NCBI GenBank assembly: GCA_019426215.1
Contig: CM033392.1
Span: 41,656,666 to 41,720,665, forward strand
From: Buddleja alternifolia
Taxonomy: Eukaryota; Streptophyta; Magnoliopsida; Lamiales; Scrophulariaceae
DNA: 64,000 bases
Direction: 5' to 3'
Shown: positions 46,819 through 59,534 of the stretch, in pieces
How positions within the stretch are numbered: position 1 is the stretch's first letter
How the letters are laid out: each line of letters starts with the position of its first letter
Made by a program: the position numbers and the translations under genes
The notes under the pieces: model-generated
What the model was told of the DNA's origin: nothing
The model's input: only the letters and a program-made list of their open reading frames with translations
Databases searched by the model: none

Positions 46819-46921
46819 AGAGAATCAATAGATTCCTTTTCGGGGGTCTTCCTCCACTAGCAGGTTTTTTCAGAAAACTCTATTTATTCTGGTGTGGATG
46901 GCAGGCAGGCCTATATTCCTT
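46819..46921 (+). pseudogene. ndhB: plastid ndhB fragment
   Basis: One frame reads [20 protein letters not shown] then QAGLYSLV. This is a conserved membrane segment of NdhB, a subunit of the plastid NADH dehydrogenase-like complex. It covers about 33 codons and then diverges. Confidence 0.88.
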
Positions 46922-47057
46922 GGTTTTAATAGACTCAATAAAATTTGATCAATCTTTTTTTCTATCGTTAAGGCGGAGAACTGAACCAAGAATGCTCTTT
47001 CTTACGCGAATCGTTTCCCTGTAACTATTGAATGCCCGTACGAAAAGTTGATCACAT

Positions 47058-47195
47058 CCTTGAATACTAGAAGAAAAGCACCTAGACCTAACAAGATTAA
47101 GTGAATACCTAAAAGTGTGATCATTTTATTTCTATCTTTCCATACATAACCGAAGAATGGAAAAGATTGTTCTAGTGTCTCGGGTTCCAGAAGTA
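47058..47195 (-). pseudogene. psbC: plastid psbC (CP43) fragment
   Basis: On the minus strand the frame reads [20 protein letters not shown] then [20 protein letters not shown]. It matches the CP43 segment [20 protein letters not shown] with a few substitutions. About 45 codons are present and the orientation is opposite to the rpl36 and ndhB pieces. Confidence 0.88.
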
Positions 47196-47240
47196 TTATT
47201 TATCTATATCTATACCTATAATTCGTTGGAACAAAAAAAG

Positions 47241-50217
47241 TGTTGGGAAAAAATTGCATAAAATCAAATAACGCAGCGGAAGAATATATTTAAATCCCAG
47301 TGGCTCATCTCTATTTCTCGTATTTAAATTGGATTTCGAATTCAATTAACGTTCTCGCGTATGTTGAATTCTGAACTAGCTTTGCAATCCCTTCTTGAAC
47401 AGCAAATCCGTCGCTGTCTCTAAATTGCCACGCCGGAGTCAAAAACAAAAATCTTCGTCTTCTTCTTCTCTTGAGGGAGACGACTAGAGAGAGAGAGAGA
47501 GAGAGAGAGGATGGAGTGTTTTTACTTGGAGAGAAAGTTTGTGTTAATTCACATAGTTATTTTTTCACTAAGTAGTATATTTATACTACAATAGAAAACA
47601 ATAACCTAGGTCTCCAAAGCCCTATTGTGGACGCCCACTTCAAGGCTTTTAAGCCTTCGGGCTTTAGTCCTATTTTGGTTTTTAATTAATTAAATAATTA
47701 ATATTATTTCTCCAATAAATAAATTAATTAAATAATAAATTAAATACATTTTAATATTATAATTAAATTCCTCTAAGGAATTAATTAATTCATTAACTTA
47801 ATTAATTAATAAAATCATCTAATGATTAATTAATTAATCTTGATATCCAATACCGAAAATTCTCTCAAGTCTTTTCCATGATTTTCCTTTTGCACTTCCT
47901 TTAAGCACGACTCTTTAGGTTTGTCTCAAAAGATAATTGGGAGGAAACCAAAAGGATGTGAGTAACACCTAGCCAGTCACGTGGCTCACATAGTATCCCA
48001 ATTGAGAACGAATGAATAGGATCATTCCAAACCATATACGTTGTGAATACCGTACGAGTATAAACCTTTTATTCTTATATCCCAATCAAGTGAGAGTCAT
48101 GGTTTTAGTCAAACTCACATGACTTGACCATATGCTTAGCTCATAATGAGTCGAGGTTATTTTATGCTTTGGCCAAAGACTTTTAACCTCACTCATTCAT
48201 GACTGCATAGGATATTTAGCTCATTCACTTATGAGAGAATAAATCTCATTTTGCTAATCAGTTAACAATGCTACTTGCCCATTGTTAGGTCTCATATTTT
48301 ACATATTTTCATTATGATTTACCTCACATTTATCTTTATTTTATGCCTTGTTGTTAGTCTTTTGCTTTATTTTTAGCCTAATTTATGTATTTTGATGTCT
48401 AAGTCGTTTCAATGCTTTTATAGGCATAAAAGCATTGATTTTGATGAGTTGAAGGAGTATTTATTATAAGAATAATGAAGGTTATCCAAGAGGATGTGAA
48501 GAAATGCATTTGAAAGGCCAAACGAGAATGTTTCGTTGAAGAAAAATGAAGAGGAAGATTTCTGCACAGGCAACTACACAACTGTGCAGATATTCTGCAC
48601 AGCTGTGCAGCTGCGAATTTTTGTGGGCCGATTTTATGACTTGGATGGGCATAATTTACGTATCTAAGACTCCTTTTTAGTTAAAAAAAATGGCAAAAAC
48701 ATTTATATAGGCTAGAGTGAGGTGGAAGAGCATAATTCATTCATTCTTACAAAAAAAAGTAGATCTTGGAGAGAAAAGAAGACTTCTAGAGAGAGAAAAG
48801 AGATCTTGAAGAGTTCTTGGAGAAGAGTTCTTGGAGAAAAGCTTCATCTTCTCAAGTTGTATTCTTCCAATCCTCCATTGTTGAACATGAGTAACTTTAT
48901 GTTTATGCAATTTATTTCTTGTTTTTCTTTAATTATGCATAGCTAAATTATTTTCTAGGGTTTAAGATGTAGTCTTGTGTATTGATTTGGATTATTGATG
49001 ATTGATGGATGTGATTTCTTGTTTGGTTTATCTATTAATGAGTGTTTAATGCTTGTAATTGATTGATCACCAATTGCATGATTTAAGATAAATTAAGAAG
49101 TACCGGGAGGTGAATTAGTTTATTGGTTCGGATTTAATAGACATGTGTAAATTGCTTAATAGGGATATTGGTAATTTTGCATGAGACTAGTTAAACAATA
49201 TTCATAGAACTTAATGGATTCATCTAAATTAGTTTTTGATCATGGGAGTGACGTTAATTAATTTAGATGGGTACTCATAAAGATCTCGGGAGAGTATTCG
49301 TGTATTTAAGGAAATTGGGTGTTTAATTTAAACAAGAATGATAATCCATTGAAAGTCAATAATCCATAGAAATACCTTGATGAAATCTTAATCCCTAGGC
49401 TTTTCGTTAATTGATTATTCGTTTTAATTATATTTGTGTTTATTATTTATAATTAATTCTGTTTTTATAAATTTCTGCTTTTAATTAGTTAAAATCTCAA
49501 ATCTTTGATAATCGATAGTCTAAATAATAAGATAAACTTTGTTTGGTACTTGATAACCTTCCCTGTGGAGACGATCTTACTTTCACTATATTATTTGTTC
49601 GATTCCGTGTTGTTACGGACGGTTAACACCCATCAAGTCGCACTTCGAGGTCGATCCCACCAAAGGGTGATTTGGATCTAACTACTCTAATGACAGACTT
49701 GATGTCACAAGTACATCTTCAACTCGATTTCTCAAGTCTAAGGTTCACGCGTACCTATCATAACTTATCAGTTTCATCATTGACTGTCAGTGAGTGAATA
49801 CCCATGTGATGAAACTGATGCGAGCCATGTTCGCACATATTAGTCCAACTTATACATCCATGACATAAGTTTCCACTATCATTCCCATAGTGTTCGACTG
49901 ACACTTTCTCTGTCGAAATTTATATCATGCAAGTCCTTGTTCTGTATTGATGTCCAGTCAAATACTTTCTTAGACTTGCGAACCCTATTTAGAGAATAAG
50001 GATCAAACCCTTCTAGTTTCATTCTTCCTATCCCATAGGAAGTAGAAGGTTTTTCTTTATTCTCAAGGACTTTACGGTGTTTATTAACACCTTATAAATA
50101 TCTATAAGAAAACAACAAGATAATGCCTTATATATAATAAAAAGATATTGTTTAGTTACAAGTAAATGCCTTATAAATCTATCATCTTTATGGCATTTGA
50201 GGGCATATACTCTAACA
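47241..50217 (-). mobile_element. copia solo LTR, split by a gypsy solo LTR
   Basis: On the plus strand the LTR begins TGTTGGGAAAAAATTGCATA and ends TATACTCTAACA, so on the minus strand it starts TGTTAGAGTATATGCCCTCA. Its two halves (47241-48282 and 49634-50217) total about 1626 bp. The flanks are AAAAG on the left and AAAAAG on the right, a 5-bp duplication with one base of poly-A slippage. It lies in the plastid patchwork. The family is the same as the fragment at 4466-5765. A (GA)n run is at about 47489-47509. Confidence 0.82.
48283..49628 (+). mobile_element. Ty3/gypsy solo LTR
   Basis: A 1346-bp LTR starts TGTTAGGTCTCATATTTTAC and ends GGACGGTTAACA, flanked by CCCAT (48278-48282 and 49629-49633). 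A TATA-like TTTATATAGGC lies near 48702. The 3' end carries CCTTCCCTGTGGAGACGATC, a U5 signature seen in Tat/Athila-type LTRs. The palindromic CTGCACAGCTGTGCAG is at 48595-48610. The host LTR sequence TTGCCCAT|CAAGTCGCA is restored if the insert is removed. Confidence 0.88.
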
Positions 50218-50307
50218 AAAAAGGCCCGGCTAAGTACTAACCAAGCCAGGCCAGCAGAATAAGAAGAGCTTTTCGAACAAAATCAACACAAAGAGGTCAT
50301 CCTTATT
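50218..50307. other. organelle-like patchwork, right part
   Basis: About 90 bp beginning AAAAAGGCCCGGCTAAGTAC lie between the copia solo LTR and the point where element A's integrase resumes. This continues the foreign sequence left of the solo LTR. I could not assign it to a plastid gene. Confidence 0.5.
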
Positions 50308-52412
50308 TTTCTTTCAAATGTTCCATATTTTTACGTCTTTGGTTCAAAATGTTTTATCCATAATAATGGATCCCAAAGCCTAAAGACATTTGATCCTAAA
50401 GAAAATGAGGGAATATTTCTAGGCTATGCTAAGAATTGAAAGAACTTTCGCATCCATAATAAGATCAAATCTAAGGTTGAGGAATCTATTCACATTGTTT
50501 TTGATGATGACAACCCAAAACCGAGTAAGGTTAGTGTTAATGATGTAGGAGTTGAAGGTTTGTGTCATCAAGCGTCTAAGACCCTTATAGATGAAAGTGA
50601 CGACGATGATGAGATCTTGGTGCCCTCTCTTAAGATTACTCGTAAGGACATTCGAGATGACATTGTAAGATCTGCTGATCATGAAGAGAATGATCATTAA
50701 GAGCAAAATAGGATTTGTGAATTGGAAGTGCCTACGCAAGAGGGTATTCAAGCGTCTGAGCAAGTTATTCAAGCGCTTGTTCAACCTTCTAACCCATTCC
50801 AACCAGATAGACTATGGCTACGTGATCATCCACCAGACCAAATTATTGGAGATAATGGAGTGCTTGTGAGGACTAGAGCCGCTACATTCAATGAGGCCAT
50901 GTTCGCAAGCTTTATATCTCAAATGGAACCTAAGAAAGTGGATGAAGTGCTATGCGATCCAAGTTGGATTGAGGTCATGCAAGAAGAACTTAATCAGTTT
51001 GAGCATAATAAATTTGGACGCTAGTACCATGGCTAACTCACCAAGGAGTTATTGAAACGAGATGGGTTTATAGAAACAAGATGGATGAGACTGGCATTGT
51101 AATAAGGAACAAGGCCAGACTTGTCGCTCAAGGATATTGCCAAGAAGAGGGTATTGATTTTGATGAGACATATGCTCCTGTCGCCCGTCTTGAAGCAAAT
51201 CGCATGTTTCTAGCATATGCAGCGTTCAACAAATTCACAGTGTATCAAATGGATGTAAAGAGTACTTTTCTGAATTGTAAACTCTAAGAAGAAGTTTATG
51301 TGGAGCAACCACCAGGATTCATCAACAACCGTGGTAAGTGTATGATCTACAATCTTGATAAAGCACTTTATGGGTTAAAATGAGCACCTAGAGCATGGTA
51401 TGACACTCTTTCTGTTTTTCTTATTAGTAAAGGTTTTTCAAAAGGCAGCGTTGATACAACGTTATTCAAAATTGCCAATGACGAAGATATTCTCTTAGTC
51501 CAAATATACTAATAAGCATCTATGTGAGAAATTTTTGAAAATGATGCAAGAACAATTTGAAATGAGCATGATAGGTGAATTAACTTTCTTCTTAGGAATA
51601 CAAGTTAAACAACTCCCTAATGGCATATTTATTAACCAAGCTAAATATACACGAGATATGATTAAGAAATTTGGTATGAAAAATGCATCATCTTCAAAGA
51701 TTCCAATGAGCCAAATTTTTAAGTTAGATAAAGATGAAAGTGGGCATAAGGTTGATATCACTAATTATAGAATTATCATTGGATCACTTCTTTATCTTTC
51801 TGCTAGTGGACCTGATATTATGTTTTCGATATGCATGTGTGCATGCTTTCAAGCCGATCCTAGAGAGTCACACTTCACTGCTGCCAAGATAATCCTTAAA
51901 TACCTAACAGGCACACAAAAGGTGGGCTTATGGTATCCAAGGGACTCTCCTTTTGGGCAAATTGGTTACTCAGATGCAGATTTTACAGGATACAAAATTG
52001 ACTAGAAAAGTACTAGTGGTACATGTCAATTTCTAGGTGACAGATTAGTTTCATGTTATAGTAAGAAAGAACAATCCATAGCTACCTCTACAGCTAAAGT
52101 AGAGTATGTAGCTATAGGAAGTTGTTGTGCACAAATTTTATAGACGAGGCAACAACTTAGAGATTATGGTATAATCCAAGGTCCAATCCCTATCCATTGT
52201 GATAACTAAAGCGCCCTAGCCATGACTCAAAATCCTATTCTTCATCCCAAAACCAAACATATTGACATTAGTACCACTTCCTTCATGACCATGTTCAAAA
52301 GAAAGATATCTCCGTGCACTTTATTGGAACTGACAAACAATTGATAGATATCTTCACCAAAGCGCTCAACGAACAACACTTTCATACTTTAAGAAGTGAA
52401 CTAGGTATGATT
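50308..52412 (+). pseudogene. C-terminal integrase, reverse transcriptase and RNase H of element A
   Basis: Element A resumes with VPYFYVFGSKCFIHNNGSQS, the integrase end also seen in B. An acidic linker follows, then RT ([56 protein letters not shown]) and RNase H (YSDADFTGYKID, AYVAIGSCC-type region, DIFTKALNEQHF). The YVDD region is deleted: the frame jumps from LLVQIY to the following helix near 51508. Stops occur at 50437, 50698, 51022, 51285, 51381, 52003 and 52141. This copy is clearly more decayed than B. Confidence 0.88.
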
Positions 52413-53160
52413 GAAAAGATTCTCAAAGATTTGTTACAAGTCATCAAATTTAGGGGAAACCTTAAAATTGTACTTACACATATCTGTAAGCGTCAATGAT
52501 CAAAAGCTACTTTCATGTGTATAGATAATCAACGCTTATTATTATTTGTGCATAACATGTTGAACGCTAAAAAATAAAAGAATTTAACTTCAAGCGTCAA
52601 CATAAATTTTCTCTAACAAAAAGATGTTAAGCGTTGAACATATTCCTTTCAACACTTAATATAAACTTTTATAAAAATCATGCATAACTTTTAAAATAAC
52701 CAGTGATGTGATGGATAGACTCAAAGATCTATTTTAACATTTATCCACACGTTCCTATCACATCAAACTGGAGGGTAATTAAAAACTTTTCAAAATGACG
52801 GTGCAGAGTCATTACATGTTTATATACGTGTCAGTGTGCCATAAGCGAGTTCATTACACTCTGAAAATACCAAACGTTTTTAAAAATATACTCGCACGTC
52901 AAACTTTTATATATGGGAGTTACCAAATGTAACTTTACTTACTTAACACAATCTCGCGTCCGCAGTTAAAACTAATAATGGATGAGATTCATTACCTTTA
53001 CACATGTCAAAATCCAAATCAGACGAGAAAACACAACTTTCAAACTGTGTCATTTAAAACAAAATACTTGCAGAAAATTACTCACTTTTCACACAAGCTT
53101 TCTGCAAACTACTCTCTTTCTCTCTTCCTCTCTCTCAAAGTGAATCTCTGCTTTCTTTAA
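52413..53160 (+). other. spacer between pol and the env-like ORF of element A
   Basis: Non-coding sequence that shares segments with B's spacer (30661-31523), including a CT-rich leader at about 53110-53140. The N-terminus of the env-like ORF seen in B (VNAGFLINWDYLFDN) is missing here. No gene seen. Confidence 0.6.
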
Positions 53161-56100
53161 AATACTCATACTTCATTGCTGATGAAGTATCTACTTTTTG
53201 GAGATGCGCCAAACTTTCAGAGGACAAGACCTCCATCTCTTGCCTCTTTTCTTTTTCTAAGAAGATCTCTCCTAAGGAGTTCACTCTTTCTTCTGAATCC
53301 ATCGTCCAGAACTTCAAGTTGCCTAACCAGGGTGAGGCTTTCGAATCTATCTCGATGAACCAGATTGAAGAAGCGTGGTCTAAGATGCGTGCATACGATG
53401 ATGCAGCATACAAGCCACATTTCGAGAAGAAAGATATTGTTCCAAAATATGTACTGTTGGCAAACTTTTGCAACAAGATAATCGAATGCAGAGTAGGAAC
53501 TTTCGACAAAGTCTCGCCACTGCAGTTTCAGATGATGACTGACGTACTCCTGGATATCAAATTCAACTGGAGTGAGTACGTATTAGGCAGGTTCAAGGAT
53601 TGTTTAACGGCGACAGACAAACCCTATGGTGTCATTCTCAGTGACTTACTATTTAAAGCATAGTGTGTTACTTTTGCTGGGTAGCCGTTGGTTAAAGCCA
53701 AGTTTTTAGGGAAGAGGATAGTGACTAATCTGCAAGACCTTTGTCTGAGAGCTAAGTTGTGCACCAAGCGTCAGATGAAGAAGCTGAGCGTCCGGCTCTA
53801 GAAGAAGCTGTGAAGCATCCTGCTGTTCAGAAGAAGAGGGCTCCCAGAATGCACAAGGCTCCTATAGTTCCATCTCCTCCTAAGGATGATGATGATGAAG
53901 AGACAGATGAGAATGCGGAGGACAAAATTCCACTAATCAAGAGACAAAAGTTGGAAACAATTATCAAGAAAATCGATTTTGATGAAGAGCCAACTATCGG
54001 TCCTGTCTAGTTTGTCAGGCCAATCAAAGAGGTCAATGTAAAGAAGATATTCAAAAGACCCAGAAGATCAGGCAAGCATTCCTCTGCTCCTGCTCCTGTA
54101 AATCCTGAGACGGTTGAGCCAAGCGCTCAAGAAGCATTAGCTGTCGAGAAAAGATCTCAGGGTAAGTTTATTTCTTCCCACAACATTCATTTACCTACAT
54201 CTGTAGAAGATCCTACTCTCACAGAGGATAGATCTTATGCTACCACTCTTATTACAACTGTTGTTGAACCACCAGTAGATGTCTACCTGGATGTTGACTT
54301 AGAGGAAGTGGTGGCTATTGCCAAAGATATTGCAATAAAAGTGCACGTTGAAAGTTTGAGCGTTGTTGTGGATGCTGAGAAATCTATTACAGAAGGGGTC
54401 CTACCACCACTCACCTGAAAGGTTATAACAGAGGCAAGCTCAGTAGGTTAGAGTGTTGCTGAGGACGTTACACAACCTAGACATTTCTTCAAGCTGAATC
54501 CAATTAAGACCATTGATCATTCGATCAATTATATGCCACCAGCTCATGAAGAAGATTTCATTCCCGCTAGATTCAATGAAGAGCGTTACATAGTTGCGGA
54601 GAATGAAGTGGCCATGTTAATAGAGCGTGATCACTTTATTTGCGAAATGTTGCTCAGCTCGGAATTGACAGATGTCGAGCGTGGATACTATTTGGCCATT
54701 GTAAATGATGAACCGGTAGATCAGATTCCTACTTTAATTTTGATTCATGAAAAAAGACAAGATGCTAGGACTCCTAGCGCTAATGTAGACTTAACATACT
54801 TCATGGATATGGAGCATAGCAGACCATCTGTCCTTGCTCCAAGAAACATCAAATCAGGGTCTACGAGGGTCTACCAGTTGAGTTTCTCAATCCTTCTAAA
54901 GAACTTTTGAACAGAGAAGGATATACCCATTTTTCAGAAGTGGTGCACAGCGTTGCAAATCTGAGTTTAACTAACCCACTTCGTCTATGAAAGAACAAAT
55001 GTACTACGTTGGTGACCGTCCAGCGTCTCTTACTGATATGATATAAGGATAAGCTTATTACTATTTCAGCTATGTATGGAATGTCAGCTATCAAACAGAC
55101 AAGCATCAATTTCAATCGATAAGAGACATTCACCATGAAGGCGTAAAGGCTATATGCTATGCTGGAGCAGAGTATTGCTTGAATGAAGCTAACTGGTGTG
55201 AAGCTTATATGGGTAACAAGTACACTTTTCAAGAATTGGTTACCGCCCCTCATAAATTCGGTATAGGCATGCATGGCAAGAAGCGTCAGTTTGCTAAATA
55301 TTGCTGGGAAAAGCGTCAACAGAGAGTGGAACCAATTGATCAGTTGCCAAACGTTCGTCAACTAGTTGAGATTTTTCTGTGCCAAGCATTACATAGATTT
55401 TCAGAAACCCCTCTCCGCTTCTGTAGCCAAGCGTCAACCAGTGGCAGTAAACCTATATCTGATCTAACCACCACTCCTAGCCACTGTGATGAAAACCTAA
55501 GGCAGATGATCAAGATCATGTCTCTATTATTGCATTTTGATAAAATCTTTACTGAAAATTTTCTCAAACCAAACAACTCTAGAATTTGTTCTTTTCTGGG
55601 ATATCCTTTTCTCCCATCTATTTAAAAAGAAGTCAGCGAACACTATTCTTATGTGCTCTCGTTGCTGGAACGAAATCAGGGCATCGCTCAAGCTATTTAT
55701 CCATACTTAGAATAATATTACCGAACTTATGTTCCTGAGTCTGATCGCATTCATCGTCTTCCAACTAATCGGATTATTGCTTTTTTCTTGCATTGCTGCC
55801 CGTATGTGCTATTTCAAATTCCTAAAGCGCAGTCAAGGATTTTTCTGAACTATGTGTTGGATATCATGGGTCCTATGTGGGTTAGGGCTAAAGATAGTCC
55901 ATTTCGCACATTTATTCAAGGGACGTGCCTTCCACTTCGCTGATTGTATGAACTTCTTGATGGTGCATCAGATTTCTGTGCAAGTATACCTTTTGCCAGG
56001 TTAAACTTCTAGTTTACTGATTTTCATCAAGGGATGTCAGCGCCCGAGGAAGTACTTGTGAATCTTATTGAAGAGTCTGAAACTGAGCGTGAACCTCAAG

Positions 56101-57157
56101 CGGAAAGTGTTTCTGAGAGTGCAGAGGAATCAGTTCAAACGTCTCTACCAGAGGTTCTTCTTGACGCTTATGTTCCTAATGTTGCTGATCTTCCGATCAA
56201 AGCGCAAAGCACAGCGCTTGATCCAGCACATCAACCATCTCTTGAATCATTAAAGATCTCATCCAAGTTCAAGCGATCGATTTCTCAAATGGTTATTTAT
56301 GATGTTGGTCAAGAGTTTGGTCCTCTATTGCACGAAGTATTAGAAGAAGTTTGCGATCAAACGAGTCAAAATGTAGAGGCTCTCCACTAGATTAAGACCA
56401 ATCTAGCCAAGATTGAGTCTCAAAATATGGACACTCAGATTGTCCATTTGCGTGGAGCTGCTCAGGTTGCTGCTGCAGATAGCCTTAGAGCGTTTCTGGA
56501 AATGGCTGAAGCTAATCGGGCCAATCAGATTGCAATGAAGGAGCATTTTCACAAACGCATTGATGATCTAGTGGATTTTATGTCTCAAATTGCTAATCAA
56601 GTTAGTATTCTCACAGAACATTTTCTCAAAACTAATGATGGCATAAGGGGGAAAAGAGGAAAGCTTCCAGTTCAAGAGCTGGAAGTCCTCCGCCTAAGAG
56701 CGAAGAAATTCCTCCTCCTCCTCCTCCTCCTCCTCCTCTCAACAGAGAGTCTAGATACCCATCATGGGTAGCTGCTTATGGAGTACTTAGTAGAACTTCT
56801 GGGTTCCCTTCAATAGCGTATAATGCTGATTTGCCAGTGCTTTCCCAAGCATATCTTGAACAATTTGATGTTCCAATTGAACGAGCGTCACTTCCAGACC
56901 CTACCGATCCTAAAATCATAGCTAAGGAGAAGCAGATGATAGAGTTTAATAGAGTGTTCAGAATATTTCTAAGGCATATTGGCATTGACCCAACTGAGTG
57001 GGACAAGCACTTTGTTGCTTTTAGAAAGAGACAAAAGAAAGAGAATAAGGCTGTGATAAATGACGATCATGCTGCGATGATTGCTCTAGAAGACCAGCTG
57101 ATTGAAGCGATCAAGGCTGAAATGCACAGGAGATTCAACGCTCAATCCAGACATTAA
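53161..57157 (+). pseudogene. env-like third ORF of element A
   Basis: Pieces in order: 53161-53663 (KLSEDKTSISCLFSF, KMRAYDDAAYKPHFEKKDIV, DICAK-type NFCNKIIECRVGTFDK), 53759-54010 (low complexity with an Asp/Glu run), 54230-54900, 55179-55625, 56034-56390, 56427-56642 and 56645-57157. The last part has a proline tract encoded by (CCT)n at 56709-56741, then YPSWVAAYGVLSRTSG and a charged C-terminus. The middle matches B in layout more than in sequence, so this copy is the most diverged of the three. Many stops and frame changes make it non-functional. No membrane segment seen. Confidence 0.72.
56709..56741 (+). repeat. (CCT)n coding microsatellite
   Basis: A run of CCT repeats encodes a Pro stretch in the env-like frame, or Leu in the shifted frame. 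Probably replication slippage. Confidence 0.9.
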
Positions 57158-57236
57158 GAGCTCTTGCATTTCATTATCTATATTCTTGTCTCTTTATATT
57201 TTTTGATATTTTAGATCTAAATGCATGTACTTACCT

Positions 57237-57270
<34 letters not shown>
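57237..57270. repeat. (TA)n microsatellite in the 3' UTR of element A
   Basis: About 15 TA units lie between the env-like ORF and the PPT. Confidence 0.9.
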
Positions 57271-57272
<2 letters not shown>

Positions 57273-57406
57273 AGTGCATTTCCAGCTAAAACATCTCGTT
57301 GAGGCTTTAACTAACCTTAACTAATTTTATCTAACCTTTATTAAAGCTAACTTTTGTATTTTGGTTGTCTAACTCTTGAACTATAAAAGAGTAAGTATTG
57401 TCATCA

Positions 57407-58927
57407 TCAAAAAAGGGGAAATTGTTAGGAATTTTATGTTAGATGTTTTAATGATGACGATTATGATTTTTTGTTAGACCCCAAAATATGTAAGTTTGAT
57501 TCTCTACTAGAATATATGTATAGGCTTTGAGCGTTAGATTTGTATAAGGTATTTATTTTTATTTTAGATGTGAGGCTAAGTAATCTCAGAACTAAGCGTC
57601 TGATATTATTCTGAGTGAGTTTATCAGTAGATAGGTCTGAAGATTCAAGTGTCAGAAGTCTGAATGAAGATAAAGATTCCAAGCATCCAAGAATGGATTA
57701 AGTGTTAGAAATCATTTAGTAGTGATTGAGCGGCTATCAAAGACTAGATGTCACCTGAATTTATTTCTAAGTCTAGAAGGGGTTTAATGCAAATATTCTC
57801 GAATCATTAATTGCCAACGTGCATTTATTTCAAATGTATTAAATGTGATAAGCACTTCAGGACGTAAGGAGAAGCCTTCCCATTGGACTGTCAACTCTAT
57901 AAAGACTACCGCACCAACTTTCTACAGCAGGTTTTCAGGAAAAAATGACGAAAGTTGTCACTCGCGAAAGTGAAAGACACGTGCCTAAAAACGGACACTT
58001 TATCCAAGAAAGTCTATAAATAGGATTTTAGGAACAGGCCAAAACACGGTACATACAACCACAAGCTTACAAGCCAAAACTCTGTTGCATTGAAGTCTCA
58101 ATCCTTAAAATTTCAGAAAAGCTCGAACATTCCAAGCAGACATTCTCTTTGCTTTTGTTCCATCCCTGAGACAGTCAACAATATCTCAAACATTTTTTTA
58201 GAAGAAACCTACACTACTTTTGAGATATTTCAAGTTGTTTGAACTTCCCAAAATCAAACAAACCGTTATACAAAACCTCGTCCAATCCTCGCAATCTGTG
58301 TAAAGTTGAAATTGGATACTTGCATTATTTTTGGGTGAAAGAAGCAAGAGGATAGAAGTGTCTTGTAGCAGAAATCTGTGTGACCAAGGAGCTCAAGTCA
58401 TCGATATCTATCTCTCCCTATTTTGTAGAAGTTTCTGTGTGATTCTTCGAGAATCTTTTTAGTAGATTGCCTCAAGTGTTCGATGGAGAAGAAGGACATG
58501 GTTGGGATTACACCACCCAACGAACCTTTCAAATCTTGTGTTCTTTACTTTACCTTGATCATTATTATTATCATATCACTGCATAATCGGTTAAGTAAAC
58601 ACATTGATGAAATCACCTTAAGTGTTAAGCAACTAAGGAAAATTTATGTGACGCTAAAATCCTTCAAAAGGAAGACTTAAAATCATTCCACTATGCTAAC
58701 TCTGATTAAAGAACTGAACACTTAAAGCTATCTGGTTATAGTATTCAAACCTTGAGTCTAAGTAAACTGCATCAAAACAGTCTTCAAGTAGACGCTCGGC
58801 CAAGCGCCTACATTTTGAAGCGTCCAAAATTTATTTTAATACGATATTTTTGAAGTCAAAAAAGACTTCAAGGTCTATTCAACTACCTCACCCCCTACTA
58901 GACCCTTTTGTATGTCACTTGGAACTA
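57407..58927 (+). repeat. PPT and 3' LTR of element A
   Basis: The polypurine tract CATCAAAAAAGGGGAAAT precedes the LTR start at 57423 (TGTTAGGAATTTTATGTTAG). The LTR is about 1505 bp and ends TATGTCACTTGGAACTA. It shares with the 5' LTR at 9669 the variants GATTTTTTGTTAGACCCC and TACTAGAATATATGTATAGG, which B and E lack. Both U5 hairpins are present (58850-58906). The next bases, ACACG, only partly match ACAAC left of the 5' LTR. Confidence 0.9.
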
Positions 58928-59534
58928 ACACGACTGTCAATGAGCACAAATCGGCTCAAAACTCGCAAGCTCGGCTTAAAATTATTCAAGTTTGAGCCCA
59001 AGGTTAGGGTTCGAATTCAAATTCAAGCCGAGCGTGAGCAAAGGTAAGCTCAACTTGAATTGAGCTTATACTCTTATAGATAAAATATATATAATATATT
59101 ATACCTGCGGATAATAAAAATAATGTACTTACATATAAAATTCACCTTATAATTCATAAACAAAAATGAATAATTTCAAGGATAATATGGATATCAAATT
59201 AGAAAATTATAAATAAATAACTTAACTGTATTTCTAACTCTAAAATTTCTCCAATACAAAGACTATATAGAGAAATAATTGATATTTTAACTTTTGAAGT
59301 CAAGTTTAAGGAATTTTGGTATGAGTCCTGTTTTGATTTTGATGATTTTGAAATGCATTAAAATTGTTAGTTTTTTTTTTCTATTTAATATCCTTTTTTT
59401 TATTAATTGTACTAAAAGGATACAAATATTAAAATTCCAAACTCAAGACAGCTCGGGCTTGGCTTGAAGCTTGTCAAATCAAGTCCAAGCCTTGAGTACG
59501 AAAGTTCTTATAATGTCAAGCTGAATGTGAGTTT

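Larger units (their letters stand above)
46691..47240. other. patchwork of plastid DNA, middle part
   Basis: The organelle patchwork continues right of the CACTA element. Recognised pieces are rpl36 (46727-46780), ndhB (46819-46921) and psbC on the minus strand (47058-47195). The intervening tens of bases could not be assigned. The pieces come from separate places and both strands of a normal plastid genome, so this is a joined mosaic and not one plastid segment. Confidence 0.8.

Noticed and set aside
46691..47240. Intact plastid genes or an active plastid segment
   Set aside because: All pieces are partial, carry substitutions and are in mixed orientation, so they are nuclear plastid-DNA scraps.
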